The notes under the pieces were generated by a model that was not told where the DNA came from, did no database searches, and was given only the letters and a program-made list of their open reading frames with translations. Of a stretch of 64,000 bases of DNA, positions 44,679 to 53,927 are shown one piece after another. The stretch's first letter is position 1, and every line of letters starts with the position of its first letter. The position numbers and the translations under genes are program-made. Source of the DNA: Anaerolentibacter hominis (lineage in GTDB: Bacteria > Bacillota > Clostridia > Lachnospirales > Lachnospiraceae); the NCBI RefSeq assembly GCF_032380675.1, contig NZ_JAWDIX010000001.1, forward strand, positions 744,001-808,000, in the 5' to 3' direction.

Positions 44679-46925
44679 ATGAAAGTCAGTGTGATTGTTT
44701 CTCTGCATCGCGGAGAAAACTATTTAAAGGACTGTCTCACTAGCTTAGAGGTACAGAATCTGCCGGAACTGGAAGTTATACTGGTATGTGACCATGTGAC
44801 GGAATTTGACGTGGATAAAACGGTAGATCCATTTCGGAAGCAGCTGCTGATCCGGATGGTGGAGCTGGATGATAAGACCGGAGTGGCGGCGGCCAGAAAC
44901 TTAGGGTTATCCGTTGCTGAGGGAGAGTATATCTATTTTCTCGACAGCGACGACTACATTTTTGAGAATACGGTTGAACAGCTCCTTGACACGGCGCAGG
45001 AGTACAGCGTCCAGGTTGTGTACGGCAAAAAAGAGAGAACCTGGAATAAGAGGGATATTTTTATTTCCAGCTATGAACGTCAGATGCCTGCTGCAGAGAA
45101 GGAAAATGAAGAGGAGCAGAATGCTCTGACAGAGAAAGAACAGGATGAAGATGCACAGGATGACGCCCTGGATTCCAAGGCGGTGAAGGCCAGAAAGCGG
45201 CTGCTCTCCAGCAGAAGAGGAATTAAAAACGTCTCTGTGCTGAATATATTAATAAAGAGGGATCTGATTGAATCAAATCAGATCCGTTTCTGTGAGGACT
45301 TCCGGTACTATTCGGATCTCTCCTTTGTGTTGGAGATTCTGAAGTATGGGGAGTCTTTTGAATGCAGCCAGGACGCTGTTTATGTCCAGAGAAAGCACAA
45401 TGATCCGATTCATTACCCGGCGCTCTCCCAGGAGAAGAATGAGAAGCGCTTTGGGGAATTTCTGGCGGCATACCGCTATGGAAGAGAAAGAATTGAGGAC
45501 GACAGCGAATTGAGAGACCGGCTGGACCGAAAGCTGATCAACTATTACTGCGGATATTTTATGAAGAGGATGCGCAGGAGTGAGAGAGCGGTATGGAGGG
45601 AAGAACGGTTTGATCAGATGCGGGAACTTATCGGCAAGATGTCCCCGGATCTGATAGAGAGTCTGAAAAAATACAAAAGAAAATGCATAAAAGCCCTTCT
45701 GGAAGGTAATCGCAAAAAGAGCCTGCGCCTGATCAATGCAAGGCTTGGAAAACAGAAGTTCAAGACTTTTTTCACACGCCCGAAGGAGATCGGCAAATAC
45801 TTATACCGCCATTATTTCAGAAAGATGAGTCTGAAAGAGAATTATGTGGTGTGTGAGAGCTTTTTTGGAAAGAGCTATTCGGACAGTCCGAAATATATTT
45901 ATGAGTACATCAGCGAGCACTATCCGGGACAATATAAATTTATATGGGTGCTGAATAATAAAAAAACACATATCCCTTATCCGCATAAGAGGGTAAAGCG
46001 TTTCGGAATCAGGTATGCTTATTATATGGCCCGGAGCAAATACTTTGTATTTAACGTAAGAACCCCATTGTGGGTGAAGAAACGGGAGGGAGCTATCTTT
46101 CTGGAAACCTGGCACGGCACACCGCTGAAACGTCTGGTGTTTGATCAGGAAGAGGTTACCGGCGCGTCTCCTACTTATAAAAAGCAGTTTTATGTACAGG
46201 TTCAGGAGTGGGATTATCTGGTGGCTGCCAATCAGTTTTCTTCCGTCACCTTCCGCAGCTGTTTTCAGTTTAAAAAGAAGATGCTGGAGTACGGATATCC
46301 CAGAAATGATCTCATGTACCGGGAGGATAAGGACGAACTGGCGGCAAAGCTTCGCGGGAAGCTGGGTATACCGGCAGATAAAAAGACCATATTGTATGCG
46401 CCGACCTGGCGGGACGATGAATATTATGACAAAGGCCAGTACAAATTTGCGCTAAAGCTTGATCTCGCCCGGATGAAGAAAGAGCTGGGGGACGAGTACG
46501 TCATTCTGCTGCGGACCCACTATTATATAGCCGATGCCCTGGATGTAACCGGACTGGAAGATTTTGCATTTAATCTGAGCAAATACGATGATATAACGGA
46601 ACTGTACCTGATTTCAGACCTGCTGATCACGGACTATTCCTCTGTATTCTTTGACTATGCCAATTTAAAGAGACCGGTTCTGTTCTATACGTATGATCTG
46701 GAAAAATACAGGGATAATCTGAGAGGCTTTTATATTGATATCGAGAAGGAAGTGCCGGGCCCGATCCTGTATACCGAGGACGAGGTTATCGACGCGGTGA
46801 AACACATCGGCCGGATTGAAGAAGAGTACCGTGCCCTCTATGAGGAGTTTTATGAGAGGTTCTGCTCCTGGGAGGACGGACATGCTTCAGAGAACTGTGC
46901 AAAGGAAGTATTCGGTCTGAAATAG
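44679..46925 (+). CDS. GT2 glycosyltransferase-CDP-glycerol glycerophosphotransferase fusion, copy 2
   Basis: The protein is 748 residues with the same order as the previous gene: GT2 (FLDSDDYIFEN), linker with an acidic insertion (EEQNALTEKEQDEDAQ), then the TagF-type transferase (ETWHGTPLKRL, APTWRDDEYYDKGQYKF, TDYSSVFFDYANL). The C-terminal halves are nearly identical between copies while the linkers differ. The start is 62 nt after the first gene. Possibly each fusion primes and extends a glycosylated glycerol-phosphate polymer; specificity is not shown. Confidence 0.9.
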   Translation: MKVSVIVSLHRGENYLKDCLTSLEVQNLPELEVILVCDHVTEFDVDKTVDPFRKQLLIRMVELDDKTGVAAARNLGLSVAEGEYIYFLDSDDYIFENTVEQLLDTAQEYSVQVVYGKKERTWNKRDIFISSYERQMPAAEKENEEEQNALTEKEQDEDAQDDALDSKAVKARKRLLSSRRGIKNVSVLNILIKRDLIESNQIRFCEDFRYYSDLSFVLEILKYGESFECSQDAVYVQRKHNDPIHYPALSQEKNEKRFGEFLAAYRYGRERIEDDSELRDRLDRKLINYYCGYFMKRMRRSERAVWREERFDQMRELIGKMSPDLIESLKKYKRKCIKALLEGNRKKSLRLINARLGKQKFKTFFTRPKEIGKYLYRHYFRKMSLKENYVVCESFFGKSYSDSPKYIYEYISEHYPGQYKFIWVLNNKKTHIPYPHKRVKRFGIRYAYYMARSKYFVFNVRTPLWVKKREGAIFLETWHGTPLKRLVFDQEEVTGASPTYKKQFYVQVQEWDYLVAANQFSSVTFRSCFQFKKKMLEYGYPRNDLMYREDKDELAAKLRGKLGIPADKKTILYAPTWRDDEYYDKGQYKFALKLDLARMKKELGDEYVILLRTHYYIADALDVTGLEDFAFNLSKYDDITELYLISDLLITDYSSVFFDYANLKRPVLFYTYDLEKYRDNLRGFYIDIEKEVPGPILYTEDEVIDAVKHIGRIEEEYRALYEEFYERFCSWEDGHASENCAKEVFGLK

Positions 46926-47101
46926 AAAAAAGGCTGGAAGAATGGGGAAGAATGGTATATAATCGCGATAGACGCTATTGGATCTGTTCATCATCCGTTT
47001 TTTATGATACGGGAAACTGAGTTTCCTATATCTAAAAAAGCATAAGCGTATCCGGTGAAAGTCCCGGATGAAACCAATAAGGGAAAGGCAAGGGTTTTAC
47101 T

Positions 47102-47881
47102 ATGAAGTCAGCGTTCAAGAATTTTCTGAAATACCGGTTTTTACTGGTAGAACTGGTAAAAAAGGACATTAAGCTGAAATACAGAAGGTCGTATCTGGGC
47201 CTTTTTTGGACTCTTCTGGAGCCATTGTTAACGATGTTGGTACTGTATGTTGTATTCTCACAGCTGTATGGGAAAAGTGACCGGACGTTCGCCGTCTATA
47301 TCCTGACGGGCCGTCTTTTATATACGTTCTTCTCCAATGCGACGAAGGGAGCGATGAAGTCGATCCGCAGCAACAGCGGAATGATTAAAAAGGTTTATGT
47401 GCCAAAGTATATTTATCCGCTGGCATCTGTGATATCCAATTATGTTATCTTTTTGCTGTCACTGATCGTTTTGATTCCGGTCAGCCTGTTTGTCGGCGTG
47501 TTCCCGACAAAGCATATAATTCAGATCGTGGCGCCGCTGTTTATGATATTTATCATGGCTCTGGGCGTGGGGATGATTCTGGCCACGCTGGCCGTGTTCT
47601 TCCGGGATCTGGAATATTTGTGGGGCGTTGTCCTTCTGCTGATCATGTACTGCTCCGCCATTTTCTACGAGCCGTCCAGGGTTGTGAAAACAGGATACGG
47701 CTGGATCTTTCACCTGAATCCTCTTTACTCCCTGATTTCGAACTTCAGGTCTGCGGTGCTGTACCATCAGAGGATGGATTTTGGCGCTTTTTGGTATGCA
47801 ACGGCATTCAGTGTGGTCTGTCTGGCTGTGGGTGTGTTTATATTCTACAAGAAGCAGGATGATTTTATTCTGAACATATAG
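47102..47881 (+). CDS. tagG: Teichoic-acid-type ABC-2 exporter permease
   Basis: This 259-residue ABC-2 permease has six hydrophobic segments and the family start KDIKLKYRRSYLGLFWTLLEPL. TagG with TagH moves wall polymers to the outside. The ATPase gene follows 12 nt later. The 176-bp leader holds an inverted repeat (CCGG ... CCGG) and GGGAAAGGCAAGG before the ATG. Confidence 0.92.
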   Translation: MKSAFKNFLKYRFLLVELVKKDIKLKYRRSYLGLFWTLLEPLLTMLVLYVVFSQLYGKSDRTFAVYILTGRLLYTFFSNATKGAMKSIRSNSGMIKKVYVPKYIYPLASVISNYVIFLLSLIVLIPVSLFVGVFPTKHIIQIVAPLFMIFIMALGVGMILATLAVFFRDLEYLWGVVLLLIMYCSAIFYEPSRVVKTGYGWIFHLNPLYSLISNFRSAVLYHQRMDFGAFWYATAFSVVCLAVGVFIFYKKQDDFILNI

Positions 47882-47893
47882 CGGGAGGCAGAT

Positions 47894-48637
47894 ATGAGCG
47901 AGAAAGTTATGGTTAAGGTTGAAAACCTGGGAATCCGATTTAATTTAAGTGCAGAAAAAATAGATAACCTGAAAGAATATTTTATTAAGGCAGTGACCAA
48001 GAAGCTCCGCTTTCAGGAGTTCTGGGCATTGAAGGATGTTTCCTTTGAGGTCAAAAAGGGGGAGCGTCTGGGAATTCTGGGATTAAACGGCGCCGGAAAA
48101 AGTACTCTGCTCAAGGTGGTCGCCGGAGTGTTAAAGGCGACGGAAGGCACTGTGAATGTAAAAGGAACGATTGCCCCGCTGCTGGAATTGGGAGCTGGAT
48201 TTGATCTCCAATATACCGGTAAGGAAAATATTTATTTATATGGAGCCGTGCTGGGCTTTTCACGGAAGTTTCTGGATTCCAAATATGATGAGATTGTTAA
48301 TTTCTCCGGGCTTCAGAAGTTTATTGACGTGCCCCTTAAGAACTATTCCTCCGGTATGAAGGCCAGGCTTGGATTTGCTATTGCTACAATTGTAGAACCG
48401 GATGTATTGATCCTGGATGAGGTCTTAAGTGTAGGCGATGCCCGGTTCCGCAAGAAAAGTGAGAAGAAGATCCGGGATATGTTCGACCGGGGAGCTACCG
48501 TGCTCTTTGTCTCTCACTCCATTGATCAGGTACTGGCGATCTGTGACAAGGCTATTCTGTTGGATAACGGTAAGCTGATTGCCAAGGGCGACGTGGAAGA
48601 TGTGGCCGAAATTTATAACAAGATACTGGAAGGCTAA
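47894..48637 (+). CDS. tagH: Teichoic-acid-type ABC exporter ATPase
   Basis: The protein is 247 residues, an ABC ATPase of the TagH/RfbE class: Walker A LGLNGAGKST (about 60-69), signature NYSSGMKARLG, Walker B ILDEVLSVGDA. It lacks the long C-terminal extension of Bacillus subtilis TagH. It is coupled to the permease at 47102 and may be regulated with it. Confidence 0.93.
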   Translation: MSEKVMVKVENLGIRFNLSAEKIDNLKEYFIKAVTKKLRFQEFWALKDVSFEVKKGERLGILGLNGAGKSTLLKVVAGVLKATEGTVNVKGTIAPLLELGAGFDLQYTGKENIYLYGAVLGFSRKFLDSKYDEIVNFSGLQKFIDVPLKNYSSGMKARLGFAIATIVEPDVLILDEVLSVGDARFRKKSEKKIRDMFDRGATVLFVSHSIDQVLAICDKAILLDNGKLIAKGDVEDVAEIYNKILEG

Positions 48638-48693
48638 TATAAGTTACGCAGATAAAGGAACCATTACGGGGATTCAGGAAGGAACGATAGATC

Positions 48694-49119
48694 ATGAAAA
48701 AAGTTATTACTTATGGCACATTTGATTTATTTCATGTTGGACATGTAAATATACTCAGAAGAGCGAAGGCGTTGGGGGATTATCTCATTGTGGCAATCTC
48801 AACCGATGAATTTAACGCAATTAAGAACAAGAAGGCATATTATTCGTATGAAGAGAGGAAACAGATCCTGGAAGCCTGCCGCTATGTGGATGAGGTGATC
48901 CCGGAAAATAACTGGGAGCAGAAGATCGATGATGTAAAGAACAACAACGTGGATATCTTTGTAATGGGCGACGACTGGACCGGGAAATTTGATTTCCTGC
49001 AGGATTACTGCGAAGTCGTTTATCTGCCAAGAACCGAGGGGATTTCTTCCACTAAAATCAAGGGCGATCTGAATAAGAAGAATTTTGCCAAAAAACTGAC
49101 CGAACAGAAGGAAGCCTGA
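48694..49119 (+). CDS. tagD: Glycerol-3-phosphate cytidylyltransferase
   Basis: TagD makes CDP-glycerol from CTP and glycerol-3-phosphate. The 141-residue protein shows the nucleotide-binding HVGH (GTFDLFHVGHVNIL, about 7-20) and the RTEGISST motif near the C-terminus (about 113-120). The length is normal. It supplies donor for the three glycerophosphotransferases around it. Confidence 0.95.
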   Translation: MKKVITYGTFDLFHVGHVNILRRAKALGDYLIVAISTDEFNAIKNKKAYYSYEERKQILEACRYVDEVIPENNWEQKIDDVKNNNVDIFVMGDDWTGKFDFLQDYCEVVYLPRTEGISSTKIKGDLNKKNFAKKLTEQKEA

Positions 49120-49123
49120 ATCA

Positions 49124-49933
49124 ATGGAAAGACTGACCAAGGGGACGAGCCTGACCGGAAAAAGGCTGTTTTTGCTGGATATCGACGGGACGATTTCTTT
49201 TGACGCCACGCCGATCGACGGCACGATGGATTTTGTGCGCCGGGTGCAGGAAAAACAGGGGAAATATGTATTTATCACAAATAATTCCACGAAGGGCATG
49301 GATGACTACGTAACGAAATTTACAAAGATGGGGATTCCGGTGGACGAGTCCAATTTTCTAACGTCATCGTATGCAACGGCCTGGTACTTAAAAAAAACCT
49401 ATGGAAATGAGCTGCTTTTTGTCCTTGGAACCAAATCCTTTATCCGGGAGCTGGAAAGCTTCGGGCTCCGGGTGACGGAGGAACTGGAAGAGGGAATCCG
49501 GGCGGCAGTTGTAGGCTTTGACAATGAATTAAACTACGGTAAGGTAGAGAAGATCTGTGAGCTGCTTTTTACCAGAGAAGTGGATTATATCGCCACGAAT
49601 CCGGATCTGGCCTGCCCGGTGGGCTTTGGTTTTGTACCGGACTGCGGTGCGATCTGTGATTTTATCGGAAAAGCGGCGGGACGGGAACCGGTTTATATCG
49701 GCAAGCCCAACCGGCTGATGGTGGATATGGCGCTGGAGGCGAATCAGGCGTCTCCGGAGGAAACGGTGGTAATCGGTGACCGGCTGTACACGGATATCGC
49801 CTGCGGAATCAACGGCGGGGTGGAGACGATTGCTGTCTTTACCGGTGAGGCAAAGCTTGAAGACCTTTCGGATACCCAGTTTCCGCCTACCTATTACTGC
49901 GATTCTATTAGAGATATCTTTGAATGTATGTAG
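49124..49933 (+). CDS. HAD-IIA family phosphatase (NagD-like)
   Basis: This 269-residue HAD hydrolase has motif I DIDGTISFD (about 20-28), motif II ITNNS, a Lys motif (IGKPNR) and the acidic motif IGDRLYTDI. The NagD class dephosphorylates small sugar or polyol phosphates. The position between tagD and a glycerophosphotransferase suggests glycerol-phosphate metabolism, but the substrate is not known. The start is 4 nt after tagD. Confidence 0.88.
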   Translation: MERLTKGTSLTGKRLFLLDIDGTISFDATPIDGTMDFVRRVQEKQGKYVFITNNSTKGMDDYVTKFTKMGIPVDESNFLTSSYATAWYLKKTYGNELLFVLGTKSFIRELESFGLRVTEELEEGIRAAVVGFDNELNYGKVEKICELLFTREVDYIATNPDLACPVGFGFVPDCGAICDFIGKAAGREPVYIGKPNRLMVDMALEANQASPEETVVIGDRLYTDIACGINGGVETIAVFTGEAKLEDLSDTQFPPTYYCDSIRDIFECM

Positions 49934-49973
49934 GGGGAGCCTGCATCTGCTCCAGTGTGTGAAGCACTTCGGA

Positions 49974-51170
49974 ATGAGGATTAAAGTGAAAGAGAATATT
50001 AAAAAAATGATCCGCCCGGTAATCTTTGGGATTTACCGGGTTTTTGCAAAGTCATTGCCTGTAAATAAAAAAATAGTGATCTTCGGAAGCAACGTGGGAA
50101 AGAATTATTCCGGCAGCCCCCGGTCTGTATACGAAGAAATGATACGGCAGGGCCTGGATGCAGAGTATAAATGTATCTGGGTTTTTGACCATCCGGAAAA
50201 GGTTCAGCTGCCGGGCAGGGGGCAGGCGATTAAGTCTTACCGACTGCGGCATTATTACTATATGTGCGTGGCGGGAGCCTGGGTATTTGACACCAGGCAG
50301 CGCACCCAGTTTGTCAAGAAGAATAAGGTGACCTACATACAGACCTGGCATGGAACCCCGCTAAAGAAGCTGGGCGTGGATATGGACACGGTCAGCATGG
50401 CGGGTGAGACGAATATCGAGAAGTACCGGGAGAATTTCCTGAAAAATTCTTCCAGATGGGACTATCTGGTGTCCCAGAATCCCTTTTCTACAGCTGTCTT
50501 CCGCAGAGCCTTCGGCTTTCAAAAGCAGATGCTGGAGATCGGATATCCCAGAAATGACGTGCTTTTCACCAAAAACAACCCGGAAGACATCCGGGAACTG
50601 AAAGTGAAGTTCGGTATCCCCGAAGGAAAGAGGGTTATTCTCTATGCCCCTACCTGGCGGGATGATCAGTTCTACGGAAAAGGGCAGTATAAATTCATAT
50701 CAGGCCTTAATTTTGATATGCTTCGGGATGCCCTGGGGGAGGACACTGTGCTGATCGTAAAATATCACTATCTGGTGGCCGATAAAATGGACTGGAGCGC
50801 TTATAATGGCTTTATCTATCAGTTTGACAACAGCTACGACATCGCAGAACTGTATCTGGCCTCCGATATGCTGATTACCGATTATTCGTCCGTCATGTTC
50901 GATTACAGCCTGCTGAAACGGCCAATCCTCTTTTATGCTTATGATCTGGAGGCTTACCGGGACAGCCTGCGAGGCTTTTACTTTGATCTTCTGGAGGAAG
51001 CTCCCGGACCGATCTCAGAAACCACGGAGGAGCTGATCGGTCACATCACTTATTATGATCAGGAGGAATATGCGGATAAGTATGCCGCTTTCTGTGAGAA
51101 ATACAATCCCTGGGACGACGGGAAGGCGAGTGAGAAAGTGGTGGAAGTGATAAGGGCAATGAAGAGGTAA
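49974..51170 (+). CDS. CDP-glycerol glycerophosphotransferase (TagB/TagF-like)
   Basis: The protein is 398 residues (ATG 49974), or 394 if the GTG at 49986, preceded by GAGGATTAAA, is used. It has the transferase motifs QTWHGTPLKKLG, LYAPTWRDDQFYGKGQ and TDYSSVMFDYSLLKRP, and a short hydrophobic N-terminus. There is no GT2 domain. It is the last teichoic gene before the CRISPR island. Confidence 0.9.
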   Translation: MRIKVKENIKKMIRPVIFGIYRVFAKSLPVNKKIVIFGSNVGKNYSGSPRSVYEEMIRQGLDAEYKCIWVFDHPEKVQLPGRGQAIKSYRLRHYYYMCVAGAWVFDTRQRTQFVKKNKVTYIQTWHGTPLKKLGVDMDTVSMAGETNIEKYRENFLKNSSRWDYLVSQNPFSTAVFRRAFGFQKQMLEIGYPRNDVLFTKNNPEDIRELKVKFGIPEGKRVILYAPTWRDDQFYGKGQYKFISGLNFDMLRDALGEDTVLIVKYHYLVADKMDWSAYNGFIYQFDNSYDIAELYLASDMLITDYSSVMFDYSLLKRPILFYAYDLEAYRDSLRGFYFDLLEEAPGPISETTEELIGHITYYDQEEYADKYAAFCEKYNPWDDGKASEKVVEVIRAMKR

Positions 51171-51264
51171 GAGGGAAGAATGAAGAACGGAAAAGGGAAG
51201 TGAAAGTTGCAGCAAAGCCGCAAGTGAGTAGTTGATGCAATTTTAAAGGGGTGCTATTATTTAA

Positions 51265-51437
51265 GTGCGAATGTGCAGTGAACATGAAATTCCCAGAGCA
51301 TTCGCACCTGAAAATGTGACCAATTTGGTGTGAAAATGAGAAAGTGGAAGCCAAGAGCTTGTATGGATTGTTACTTTTAGTGCCTGTTTTTGTGAACTTT
51401 GTATAGTAACATGTTGTTGCTTTGTACAAGATTGCTG
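51265..51437 (+). promoter_or_regulatory. CRISPR leader 1
   Basis: A 43-bp box (51265-51307) starts GTGCGAAT and ends ATTCGCAC as a perfect 8-bp inverted repeat. It contains AGTGAACATGAAATTCC (51277-51293). The same box precedes arrays 2 and 3 at nearly the same distance. A TATAGT near 51402-51407 may serve as the -10 of the array promoter. Confidence 0.75.
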
Positions 51438-51732
51438 ATGTCGCCCCTGTAGGGGCGTAGATTGAAATCCGGCCCCAGATCCGCCGGTCCAGTCCATCTA
51501 ACGATGTCGCCCCTGTAGGGGCGTAGATTGAAATTGTGTAAATGTATAGATAGTATTCTTATTTATACGATGTCGCCCCTGTAGGGGCGTAGATTGAAAT
51601 TGAATTATCGGAAGCATTGCAGGAATTCCGCAACGGATGTCGCCCCTGTAGGGGCGTAGATTGAAATTTATAGATTTTTAAGATCAGTTTTATCCTTTAT
51701 GATGTCACCCCTGTAAGGGCGTCGATTGTTAC
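51438..51732 (+). CRISPR. CRISPR array 1, five repeats
   Basis: Repeats of 31 nt begin ATGTCGCCCC, hold the palindrome GCCCC-TGTA-GGGGC and end GATTGAAAT. They lie at 51438, 51504, 51570, 51637 and 51702. Spacers are 34-36 nt. The fifth repeat is degenerate at several positions, as expected at the leader-distal end. This array uses the GTAGATTG form of the repeat, while arrays 2 and 3 mostly use GTGGATTG. Transcription is plus-strand from the leader. Confidence 0.95.
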
Positions 51733-51811
51733 TAATAGTAAAAGCTTATTGGTTTGGGAATTATCTGACTATTAACCTGCTGATGTTTGTAGAGACCACA
51801 ATATGAATGAG

Positions 51812-51852
51812 AAATTAGGTAGATGACTGTAAAATCATCTACCTAATTTTTA
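51812..51852 (+). terminator. Terminator after CRISPR array 1
   Basis: AAATTAGGTAGATGA and TCATCTACCTAATTT form a perfect 15-bp stem around CTGTAAAA, followed by TTATG. It separates the array transcript from the cas operon. Confidence 0.8.
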
Positions 51853-51987
51853 TGTTAAATGTTATACTGGAGAAAATGAATAATATGGAAGTTTTTAACA
51901 ATTGGTAATGAATTTACTTGTGCTATTTTGATCAATTTGTTTTTCAAGAAATCAGAGATTTAAAGTAAACTAAGAGGGGAGAGTCAT

Positions 51988-52908
51988 ATGTTTGACTTCA
52001 TGAAGATTACGACATTAGAAGCTGTGTTTACAGCACAGGCATCTGGAAGGCTTCCAGGATATTTGGGATCTACGATACGTGGAATTCTGGGACATTGCTT
52101 TCGGGATTTTGTTTGTGATTTTCCATCTGTTAAATGTTGTGAGTGTAGAGAGCGCTCTGGTTGTCTTTATGTGCGTAGCTTTGCCAACACGGGAGGAGTA
52201 GGCGGGGCTATTAATCCGTTTGTGCTTTACGCTTGTACCCAGGGAAAGACTGAGTGGAAAAAGGGAGATGAATGCGTATTTCAGATGACTTTATTTGGAT
52301 ATGCTGCTGAACATCCGGAGATCTACATGGATGCCATATTTTCAATGCAGGAAAGAGGATGGGGTGTAGAGAGGATTCCTTTTAAATTGAATTGTGTGAC
52401 GGATTGGGAGCGGGGAAGCATTTTGTATGCAGGAGGCAGAAGCTGGCTGAGAAATCTATCTCCTCATACAATGAGTATCCGACAGGTAAAGACCAGACAT
52501 GTCCTGATCTATTTCACAACGCCTGTAAGAATTATTACTGGACGGAAGCTATTCACTTCTCTTACGTTTCAGGAGTTTCTGCATTTTCTTATGAGAAGAT
52601 TTATGTTGGTGACCCAGGTCTGTACAGATTTTACTATGGAATGGGAACAAGATGAAATGCTCCAAAAAGCAGCACTAGTGAGAACTGCAGCGGAACACTG
52701 GGATAAGGTGGATTTTACCAGATATTCCATGAATAGTGTCAATGGTAAATTGGAATTAGCTGCCCAAAGTGGATGGGCCTTGTATGAGGGAGATCTAACT
52801 GCCTTTGTACCATATTTGGAGGCAGGCAGATATCTTCATGTAGGGAGAAATTCAACAATTGGATTTGGTAAATATGAGCTGTATTATGATGGGGAGGCGA
52901 CATTATGA
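51988..52908 (+). CDS. cas6: CRISPR endoribonuclease Cas6 family
   Basis: The protein is 306 residues. It resembles the Cas6 family that carries a Cys cluster after the first RAMP fold (KCCECRERSGCLY, about 49-61) and ends in a glycine-rich loop (GRNSTIGFGKYEL, about 287-299). It would process the pre-crRNA at the repeat hairpin. GAGGGGAGAG precedes the ATG. It overlaps the next gene by 4 nt (ATGA), so it is the first gene of the operon. Confidence 0.85.
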   Translation: MFDFMKITTLEAVFTAQASGRLPGYLGSTIRGILGHCFRDFVCDFPSVKCCECRERSGCLYVRSFANTGGVGGAINPFVLYACTQGKTEWKKGDECVFQMTLFGYAAEHPEIYMDAIFSMQERGWGVERIPFKLNCVTDWERGSILYAGGRSWLRNLSPHTMSIRQVKTRHVLIYFTTPVRIITGRKLFTSLTFQEFLHFLMRRFMLVTQVCTDFTMEWEQDEMLQKAALVRTAAEHWDKVDFTRYSMNSVNGKLELAAQSGWALYEGDLTAFVPYLEAGRYLHVGRNSTIGFGKYELYYDGEATL

Positions 52909-53927
52909 CAGATAAGAAGTTAACGGATACGATCAAAAAGATAGCGAGCAATTATGATCAGTTAGAACAGTCTTTGGTAAATCAGCTTAAACTGGAGACA
53001 CCCAATCATTACTATACGACGGGAGCATACAGAGAACGAGTGTGGAAAAGTCTATTTGAAATGATCACTCCCAAAAAGTATTGTATAGAACAAGGCGTTT
53101 TTATTATTGATTCTTATGGACATATTTCCAATGAAGTGGACCTGGCGGTATTTGACGAACTGTACACACCGTATATTTTTAATTATGGAGAAATTAAATT
53201 TATACCGATAGAAGCAGTAGTGGCAGTAATTCAGTGTAAGAGCCAAATAGAAAGCTGCAAGATTGATGATGATGAAAAAGTTAATATATATACTAATCTT
53301 GTAAACTGGTCTGGTTCCGTTAAGGCTTTGAAGACCTCGTTGGATTCTGCATCGAGGATAATGACCAATTTAGTAGATAATTGGGATATAAAACTCATGG
53401 GAGATAAGATAAAATCAACACAGACGTCCACCCGGCCTTTGAGGATATTATGCGCGACTAAAATTGCGCGGTCTATGAGAAAAGAATTAGAAAAACACTT
53501 TGATATGCTGCTGTACATAGAGGAGAACGGGAATAAGAGCGGTCATTCTAAACAGGACAAGGGCGAACAAGATAAGGCTTTTCATTTGGTGAAAGAGATT
53601 AGCTCTGAAATGAACAACATAATAGTGTGGAATGACCAGTTAAATCACTATGACTATTCACGGTATGATGAAAACGTAGCGGAATATATGAAAGGACGGA
53701 AGAACGAGGACATTAAATCTGCAGATGCCTTGAAAACGAGGGAATTGTATAAATTGCGTGTATTAAATAAAGATGATGTTGAAAATACAATCCTTTCCCT
53801 GACATTTCAGTTTAATCAACTTTTAATGCTCTTAAATAATCCTATGCTGTTTCCGCACAGGGCCTATGTCAATATGTTTAATGCTATTTTGAAAGATAAA
53901 GTACCGGTAGAGGAGGAATTAAAGTGA
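52905..53927 (+). CDS. Putative PD-(D/E)XK-type nuclease (DUF6602-like), cas operon accessory
   Basis: The protein is 340 residues with no CARF, HD or RAMP motif. Residues 40-113 follow the DUF6602/restriction-endonuclease pattern: E44 in YRERVW, GVFIIDSYGHIS, D79 in EVDLAVFD, and Q110-x-K112 in AVIQCKS. A Gln in the E-x-K position is also seen in Mrr-type nucleases. The C-terminal half (about 170-340) is helical. It overlaps cas6 by 4 nt and cas10 by 4 nt, so it is translated with them. Nuclease function is inferred. Confidence 0.65.
   Translation: MTDKKLTDTIKKIASNYDQLEQSLVNQLKLETPNHYYTTGAYRERVWKSLFEMITPKKYCIEQGVFIIDSYGHISNEVDLAVFDELYTPYIFNYGEIKFIPIEAVVAVIQCKSQIESCKIDDDEKVNIYTNLVNWSGSVKALKTSLDSASRIMTNLVDNWDIKLMGDKIKSTQTSTRPLRILCATKIARSMRKELEKHFDMLLYIEENGNKSGHSKQDKGEQDKAFHLVKEISSEMNNIIVWNDQLNHYDYSRYDENVAEYMKGRKNEDIKSADALKTRELYKLRVLNKDDVENTILSLTFQFNQLLMLLNNPMLFPHRAYVNMFNAILKDKVPVEEELK

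Noticed and set aside
15901..47092. Recurrent GGGAAAGGCA-like sequence before starts (15901, 32401, 42344, 47082), considered as a riboswitch core
   Set aside because: The surrounding sequence and structure differ at each site; it is best explained as a ribosome binding site with AAAGG.
51438..51468. Repeat ending GATTGAAAT as evidence of a type I-C system
   Set aside because: That handle is common to several types. The adjacent genes are Cas10 and RAMP proteins with no cas3, cas8c or Cas5c, so type III-D is the better call.
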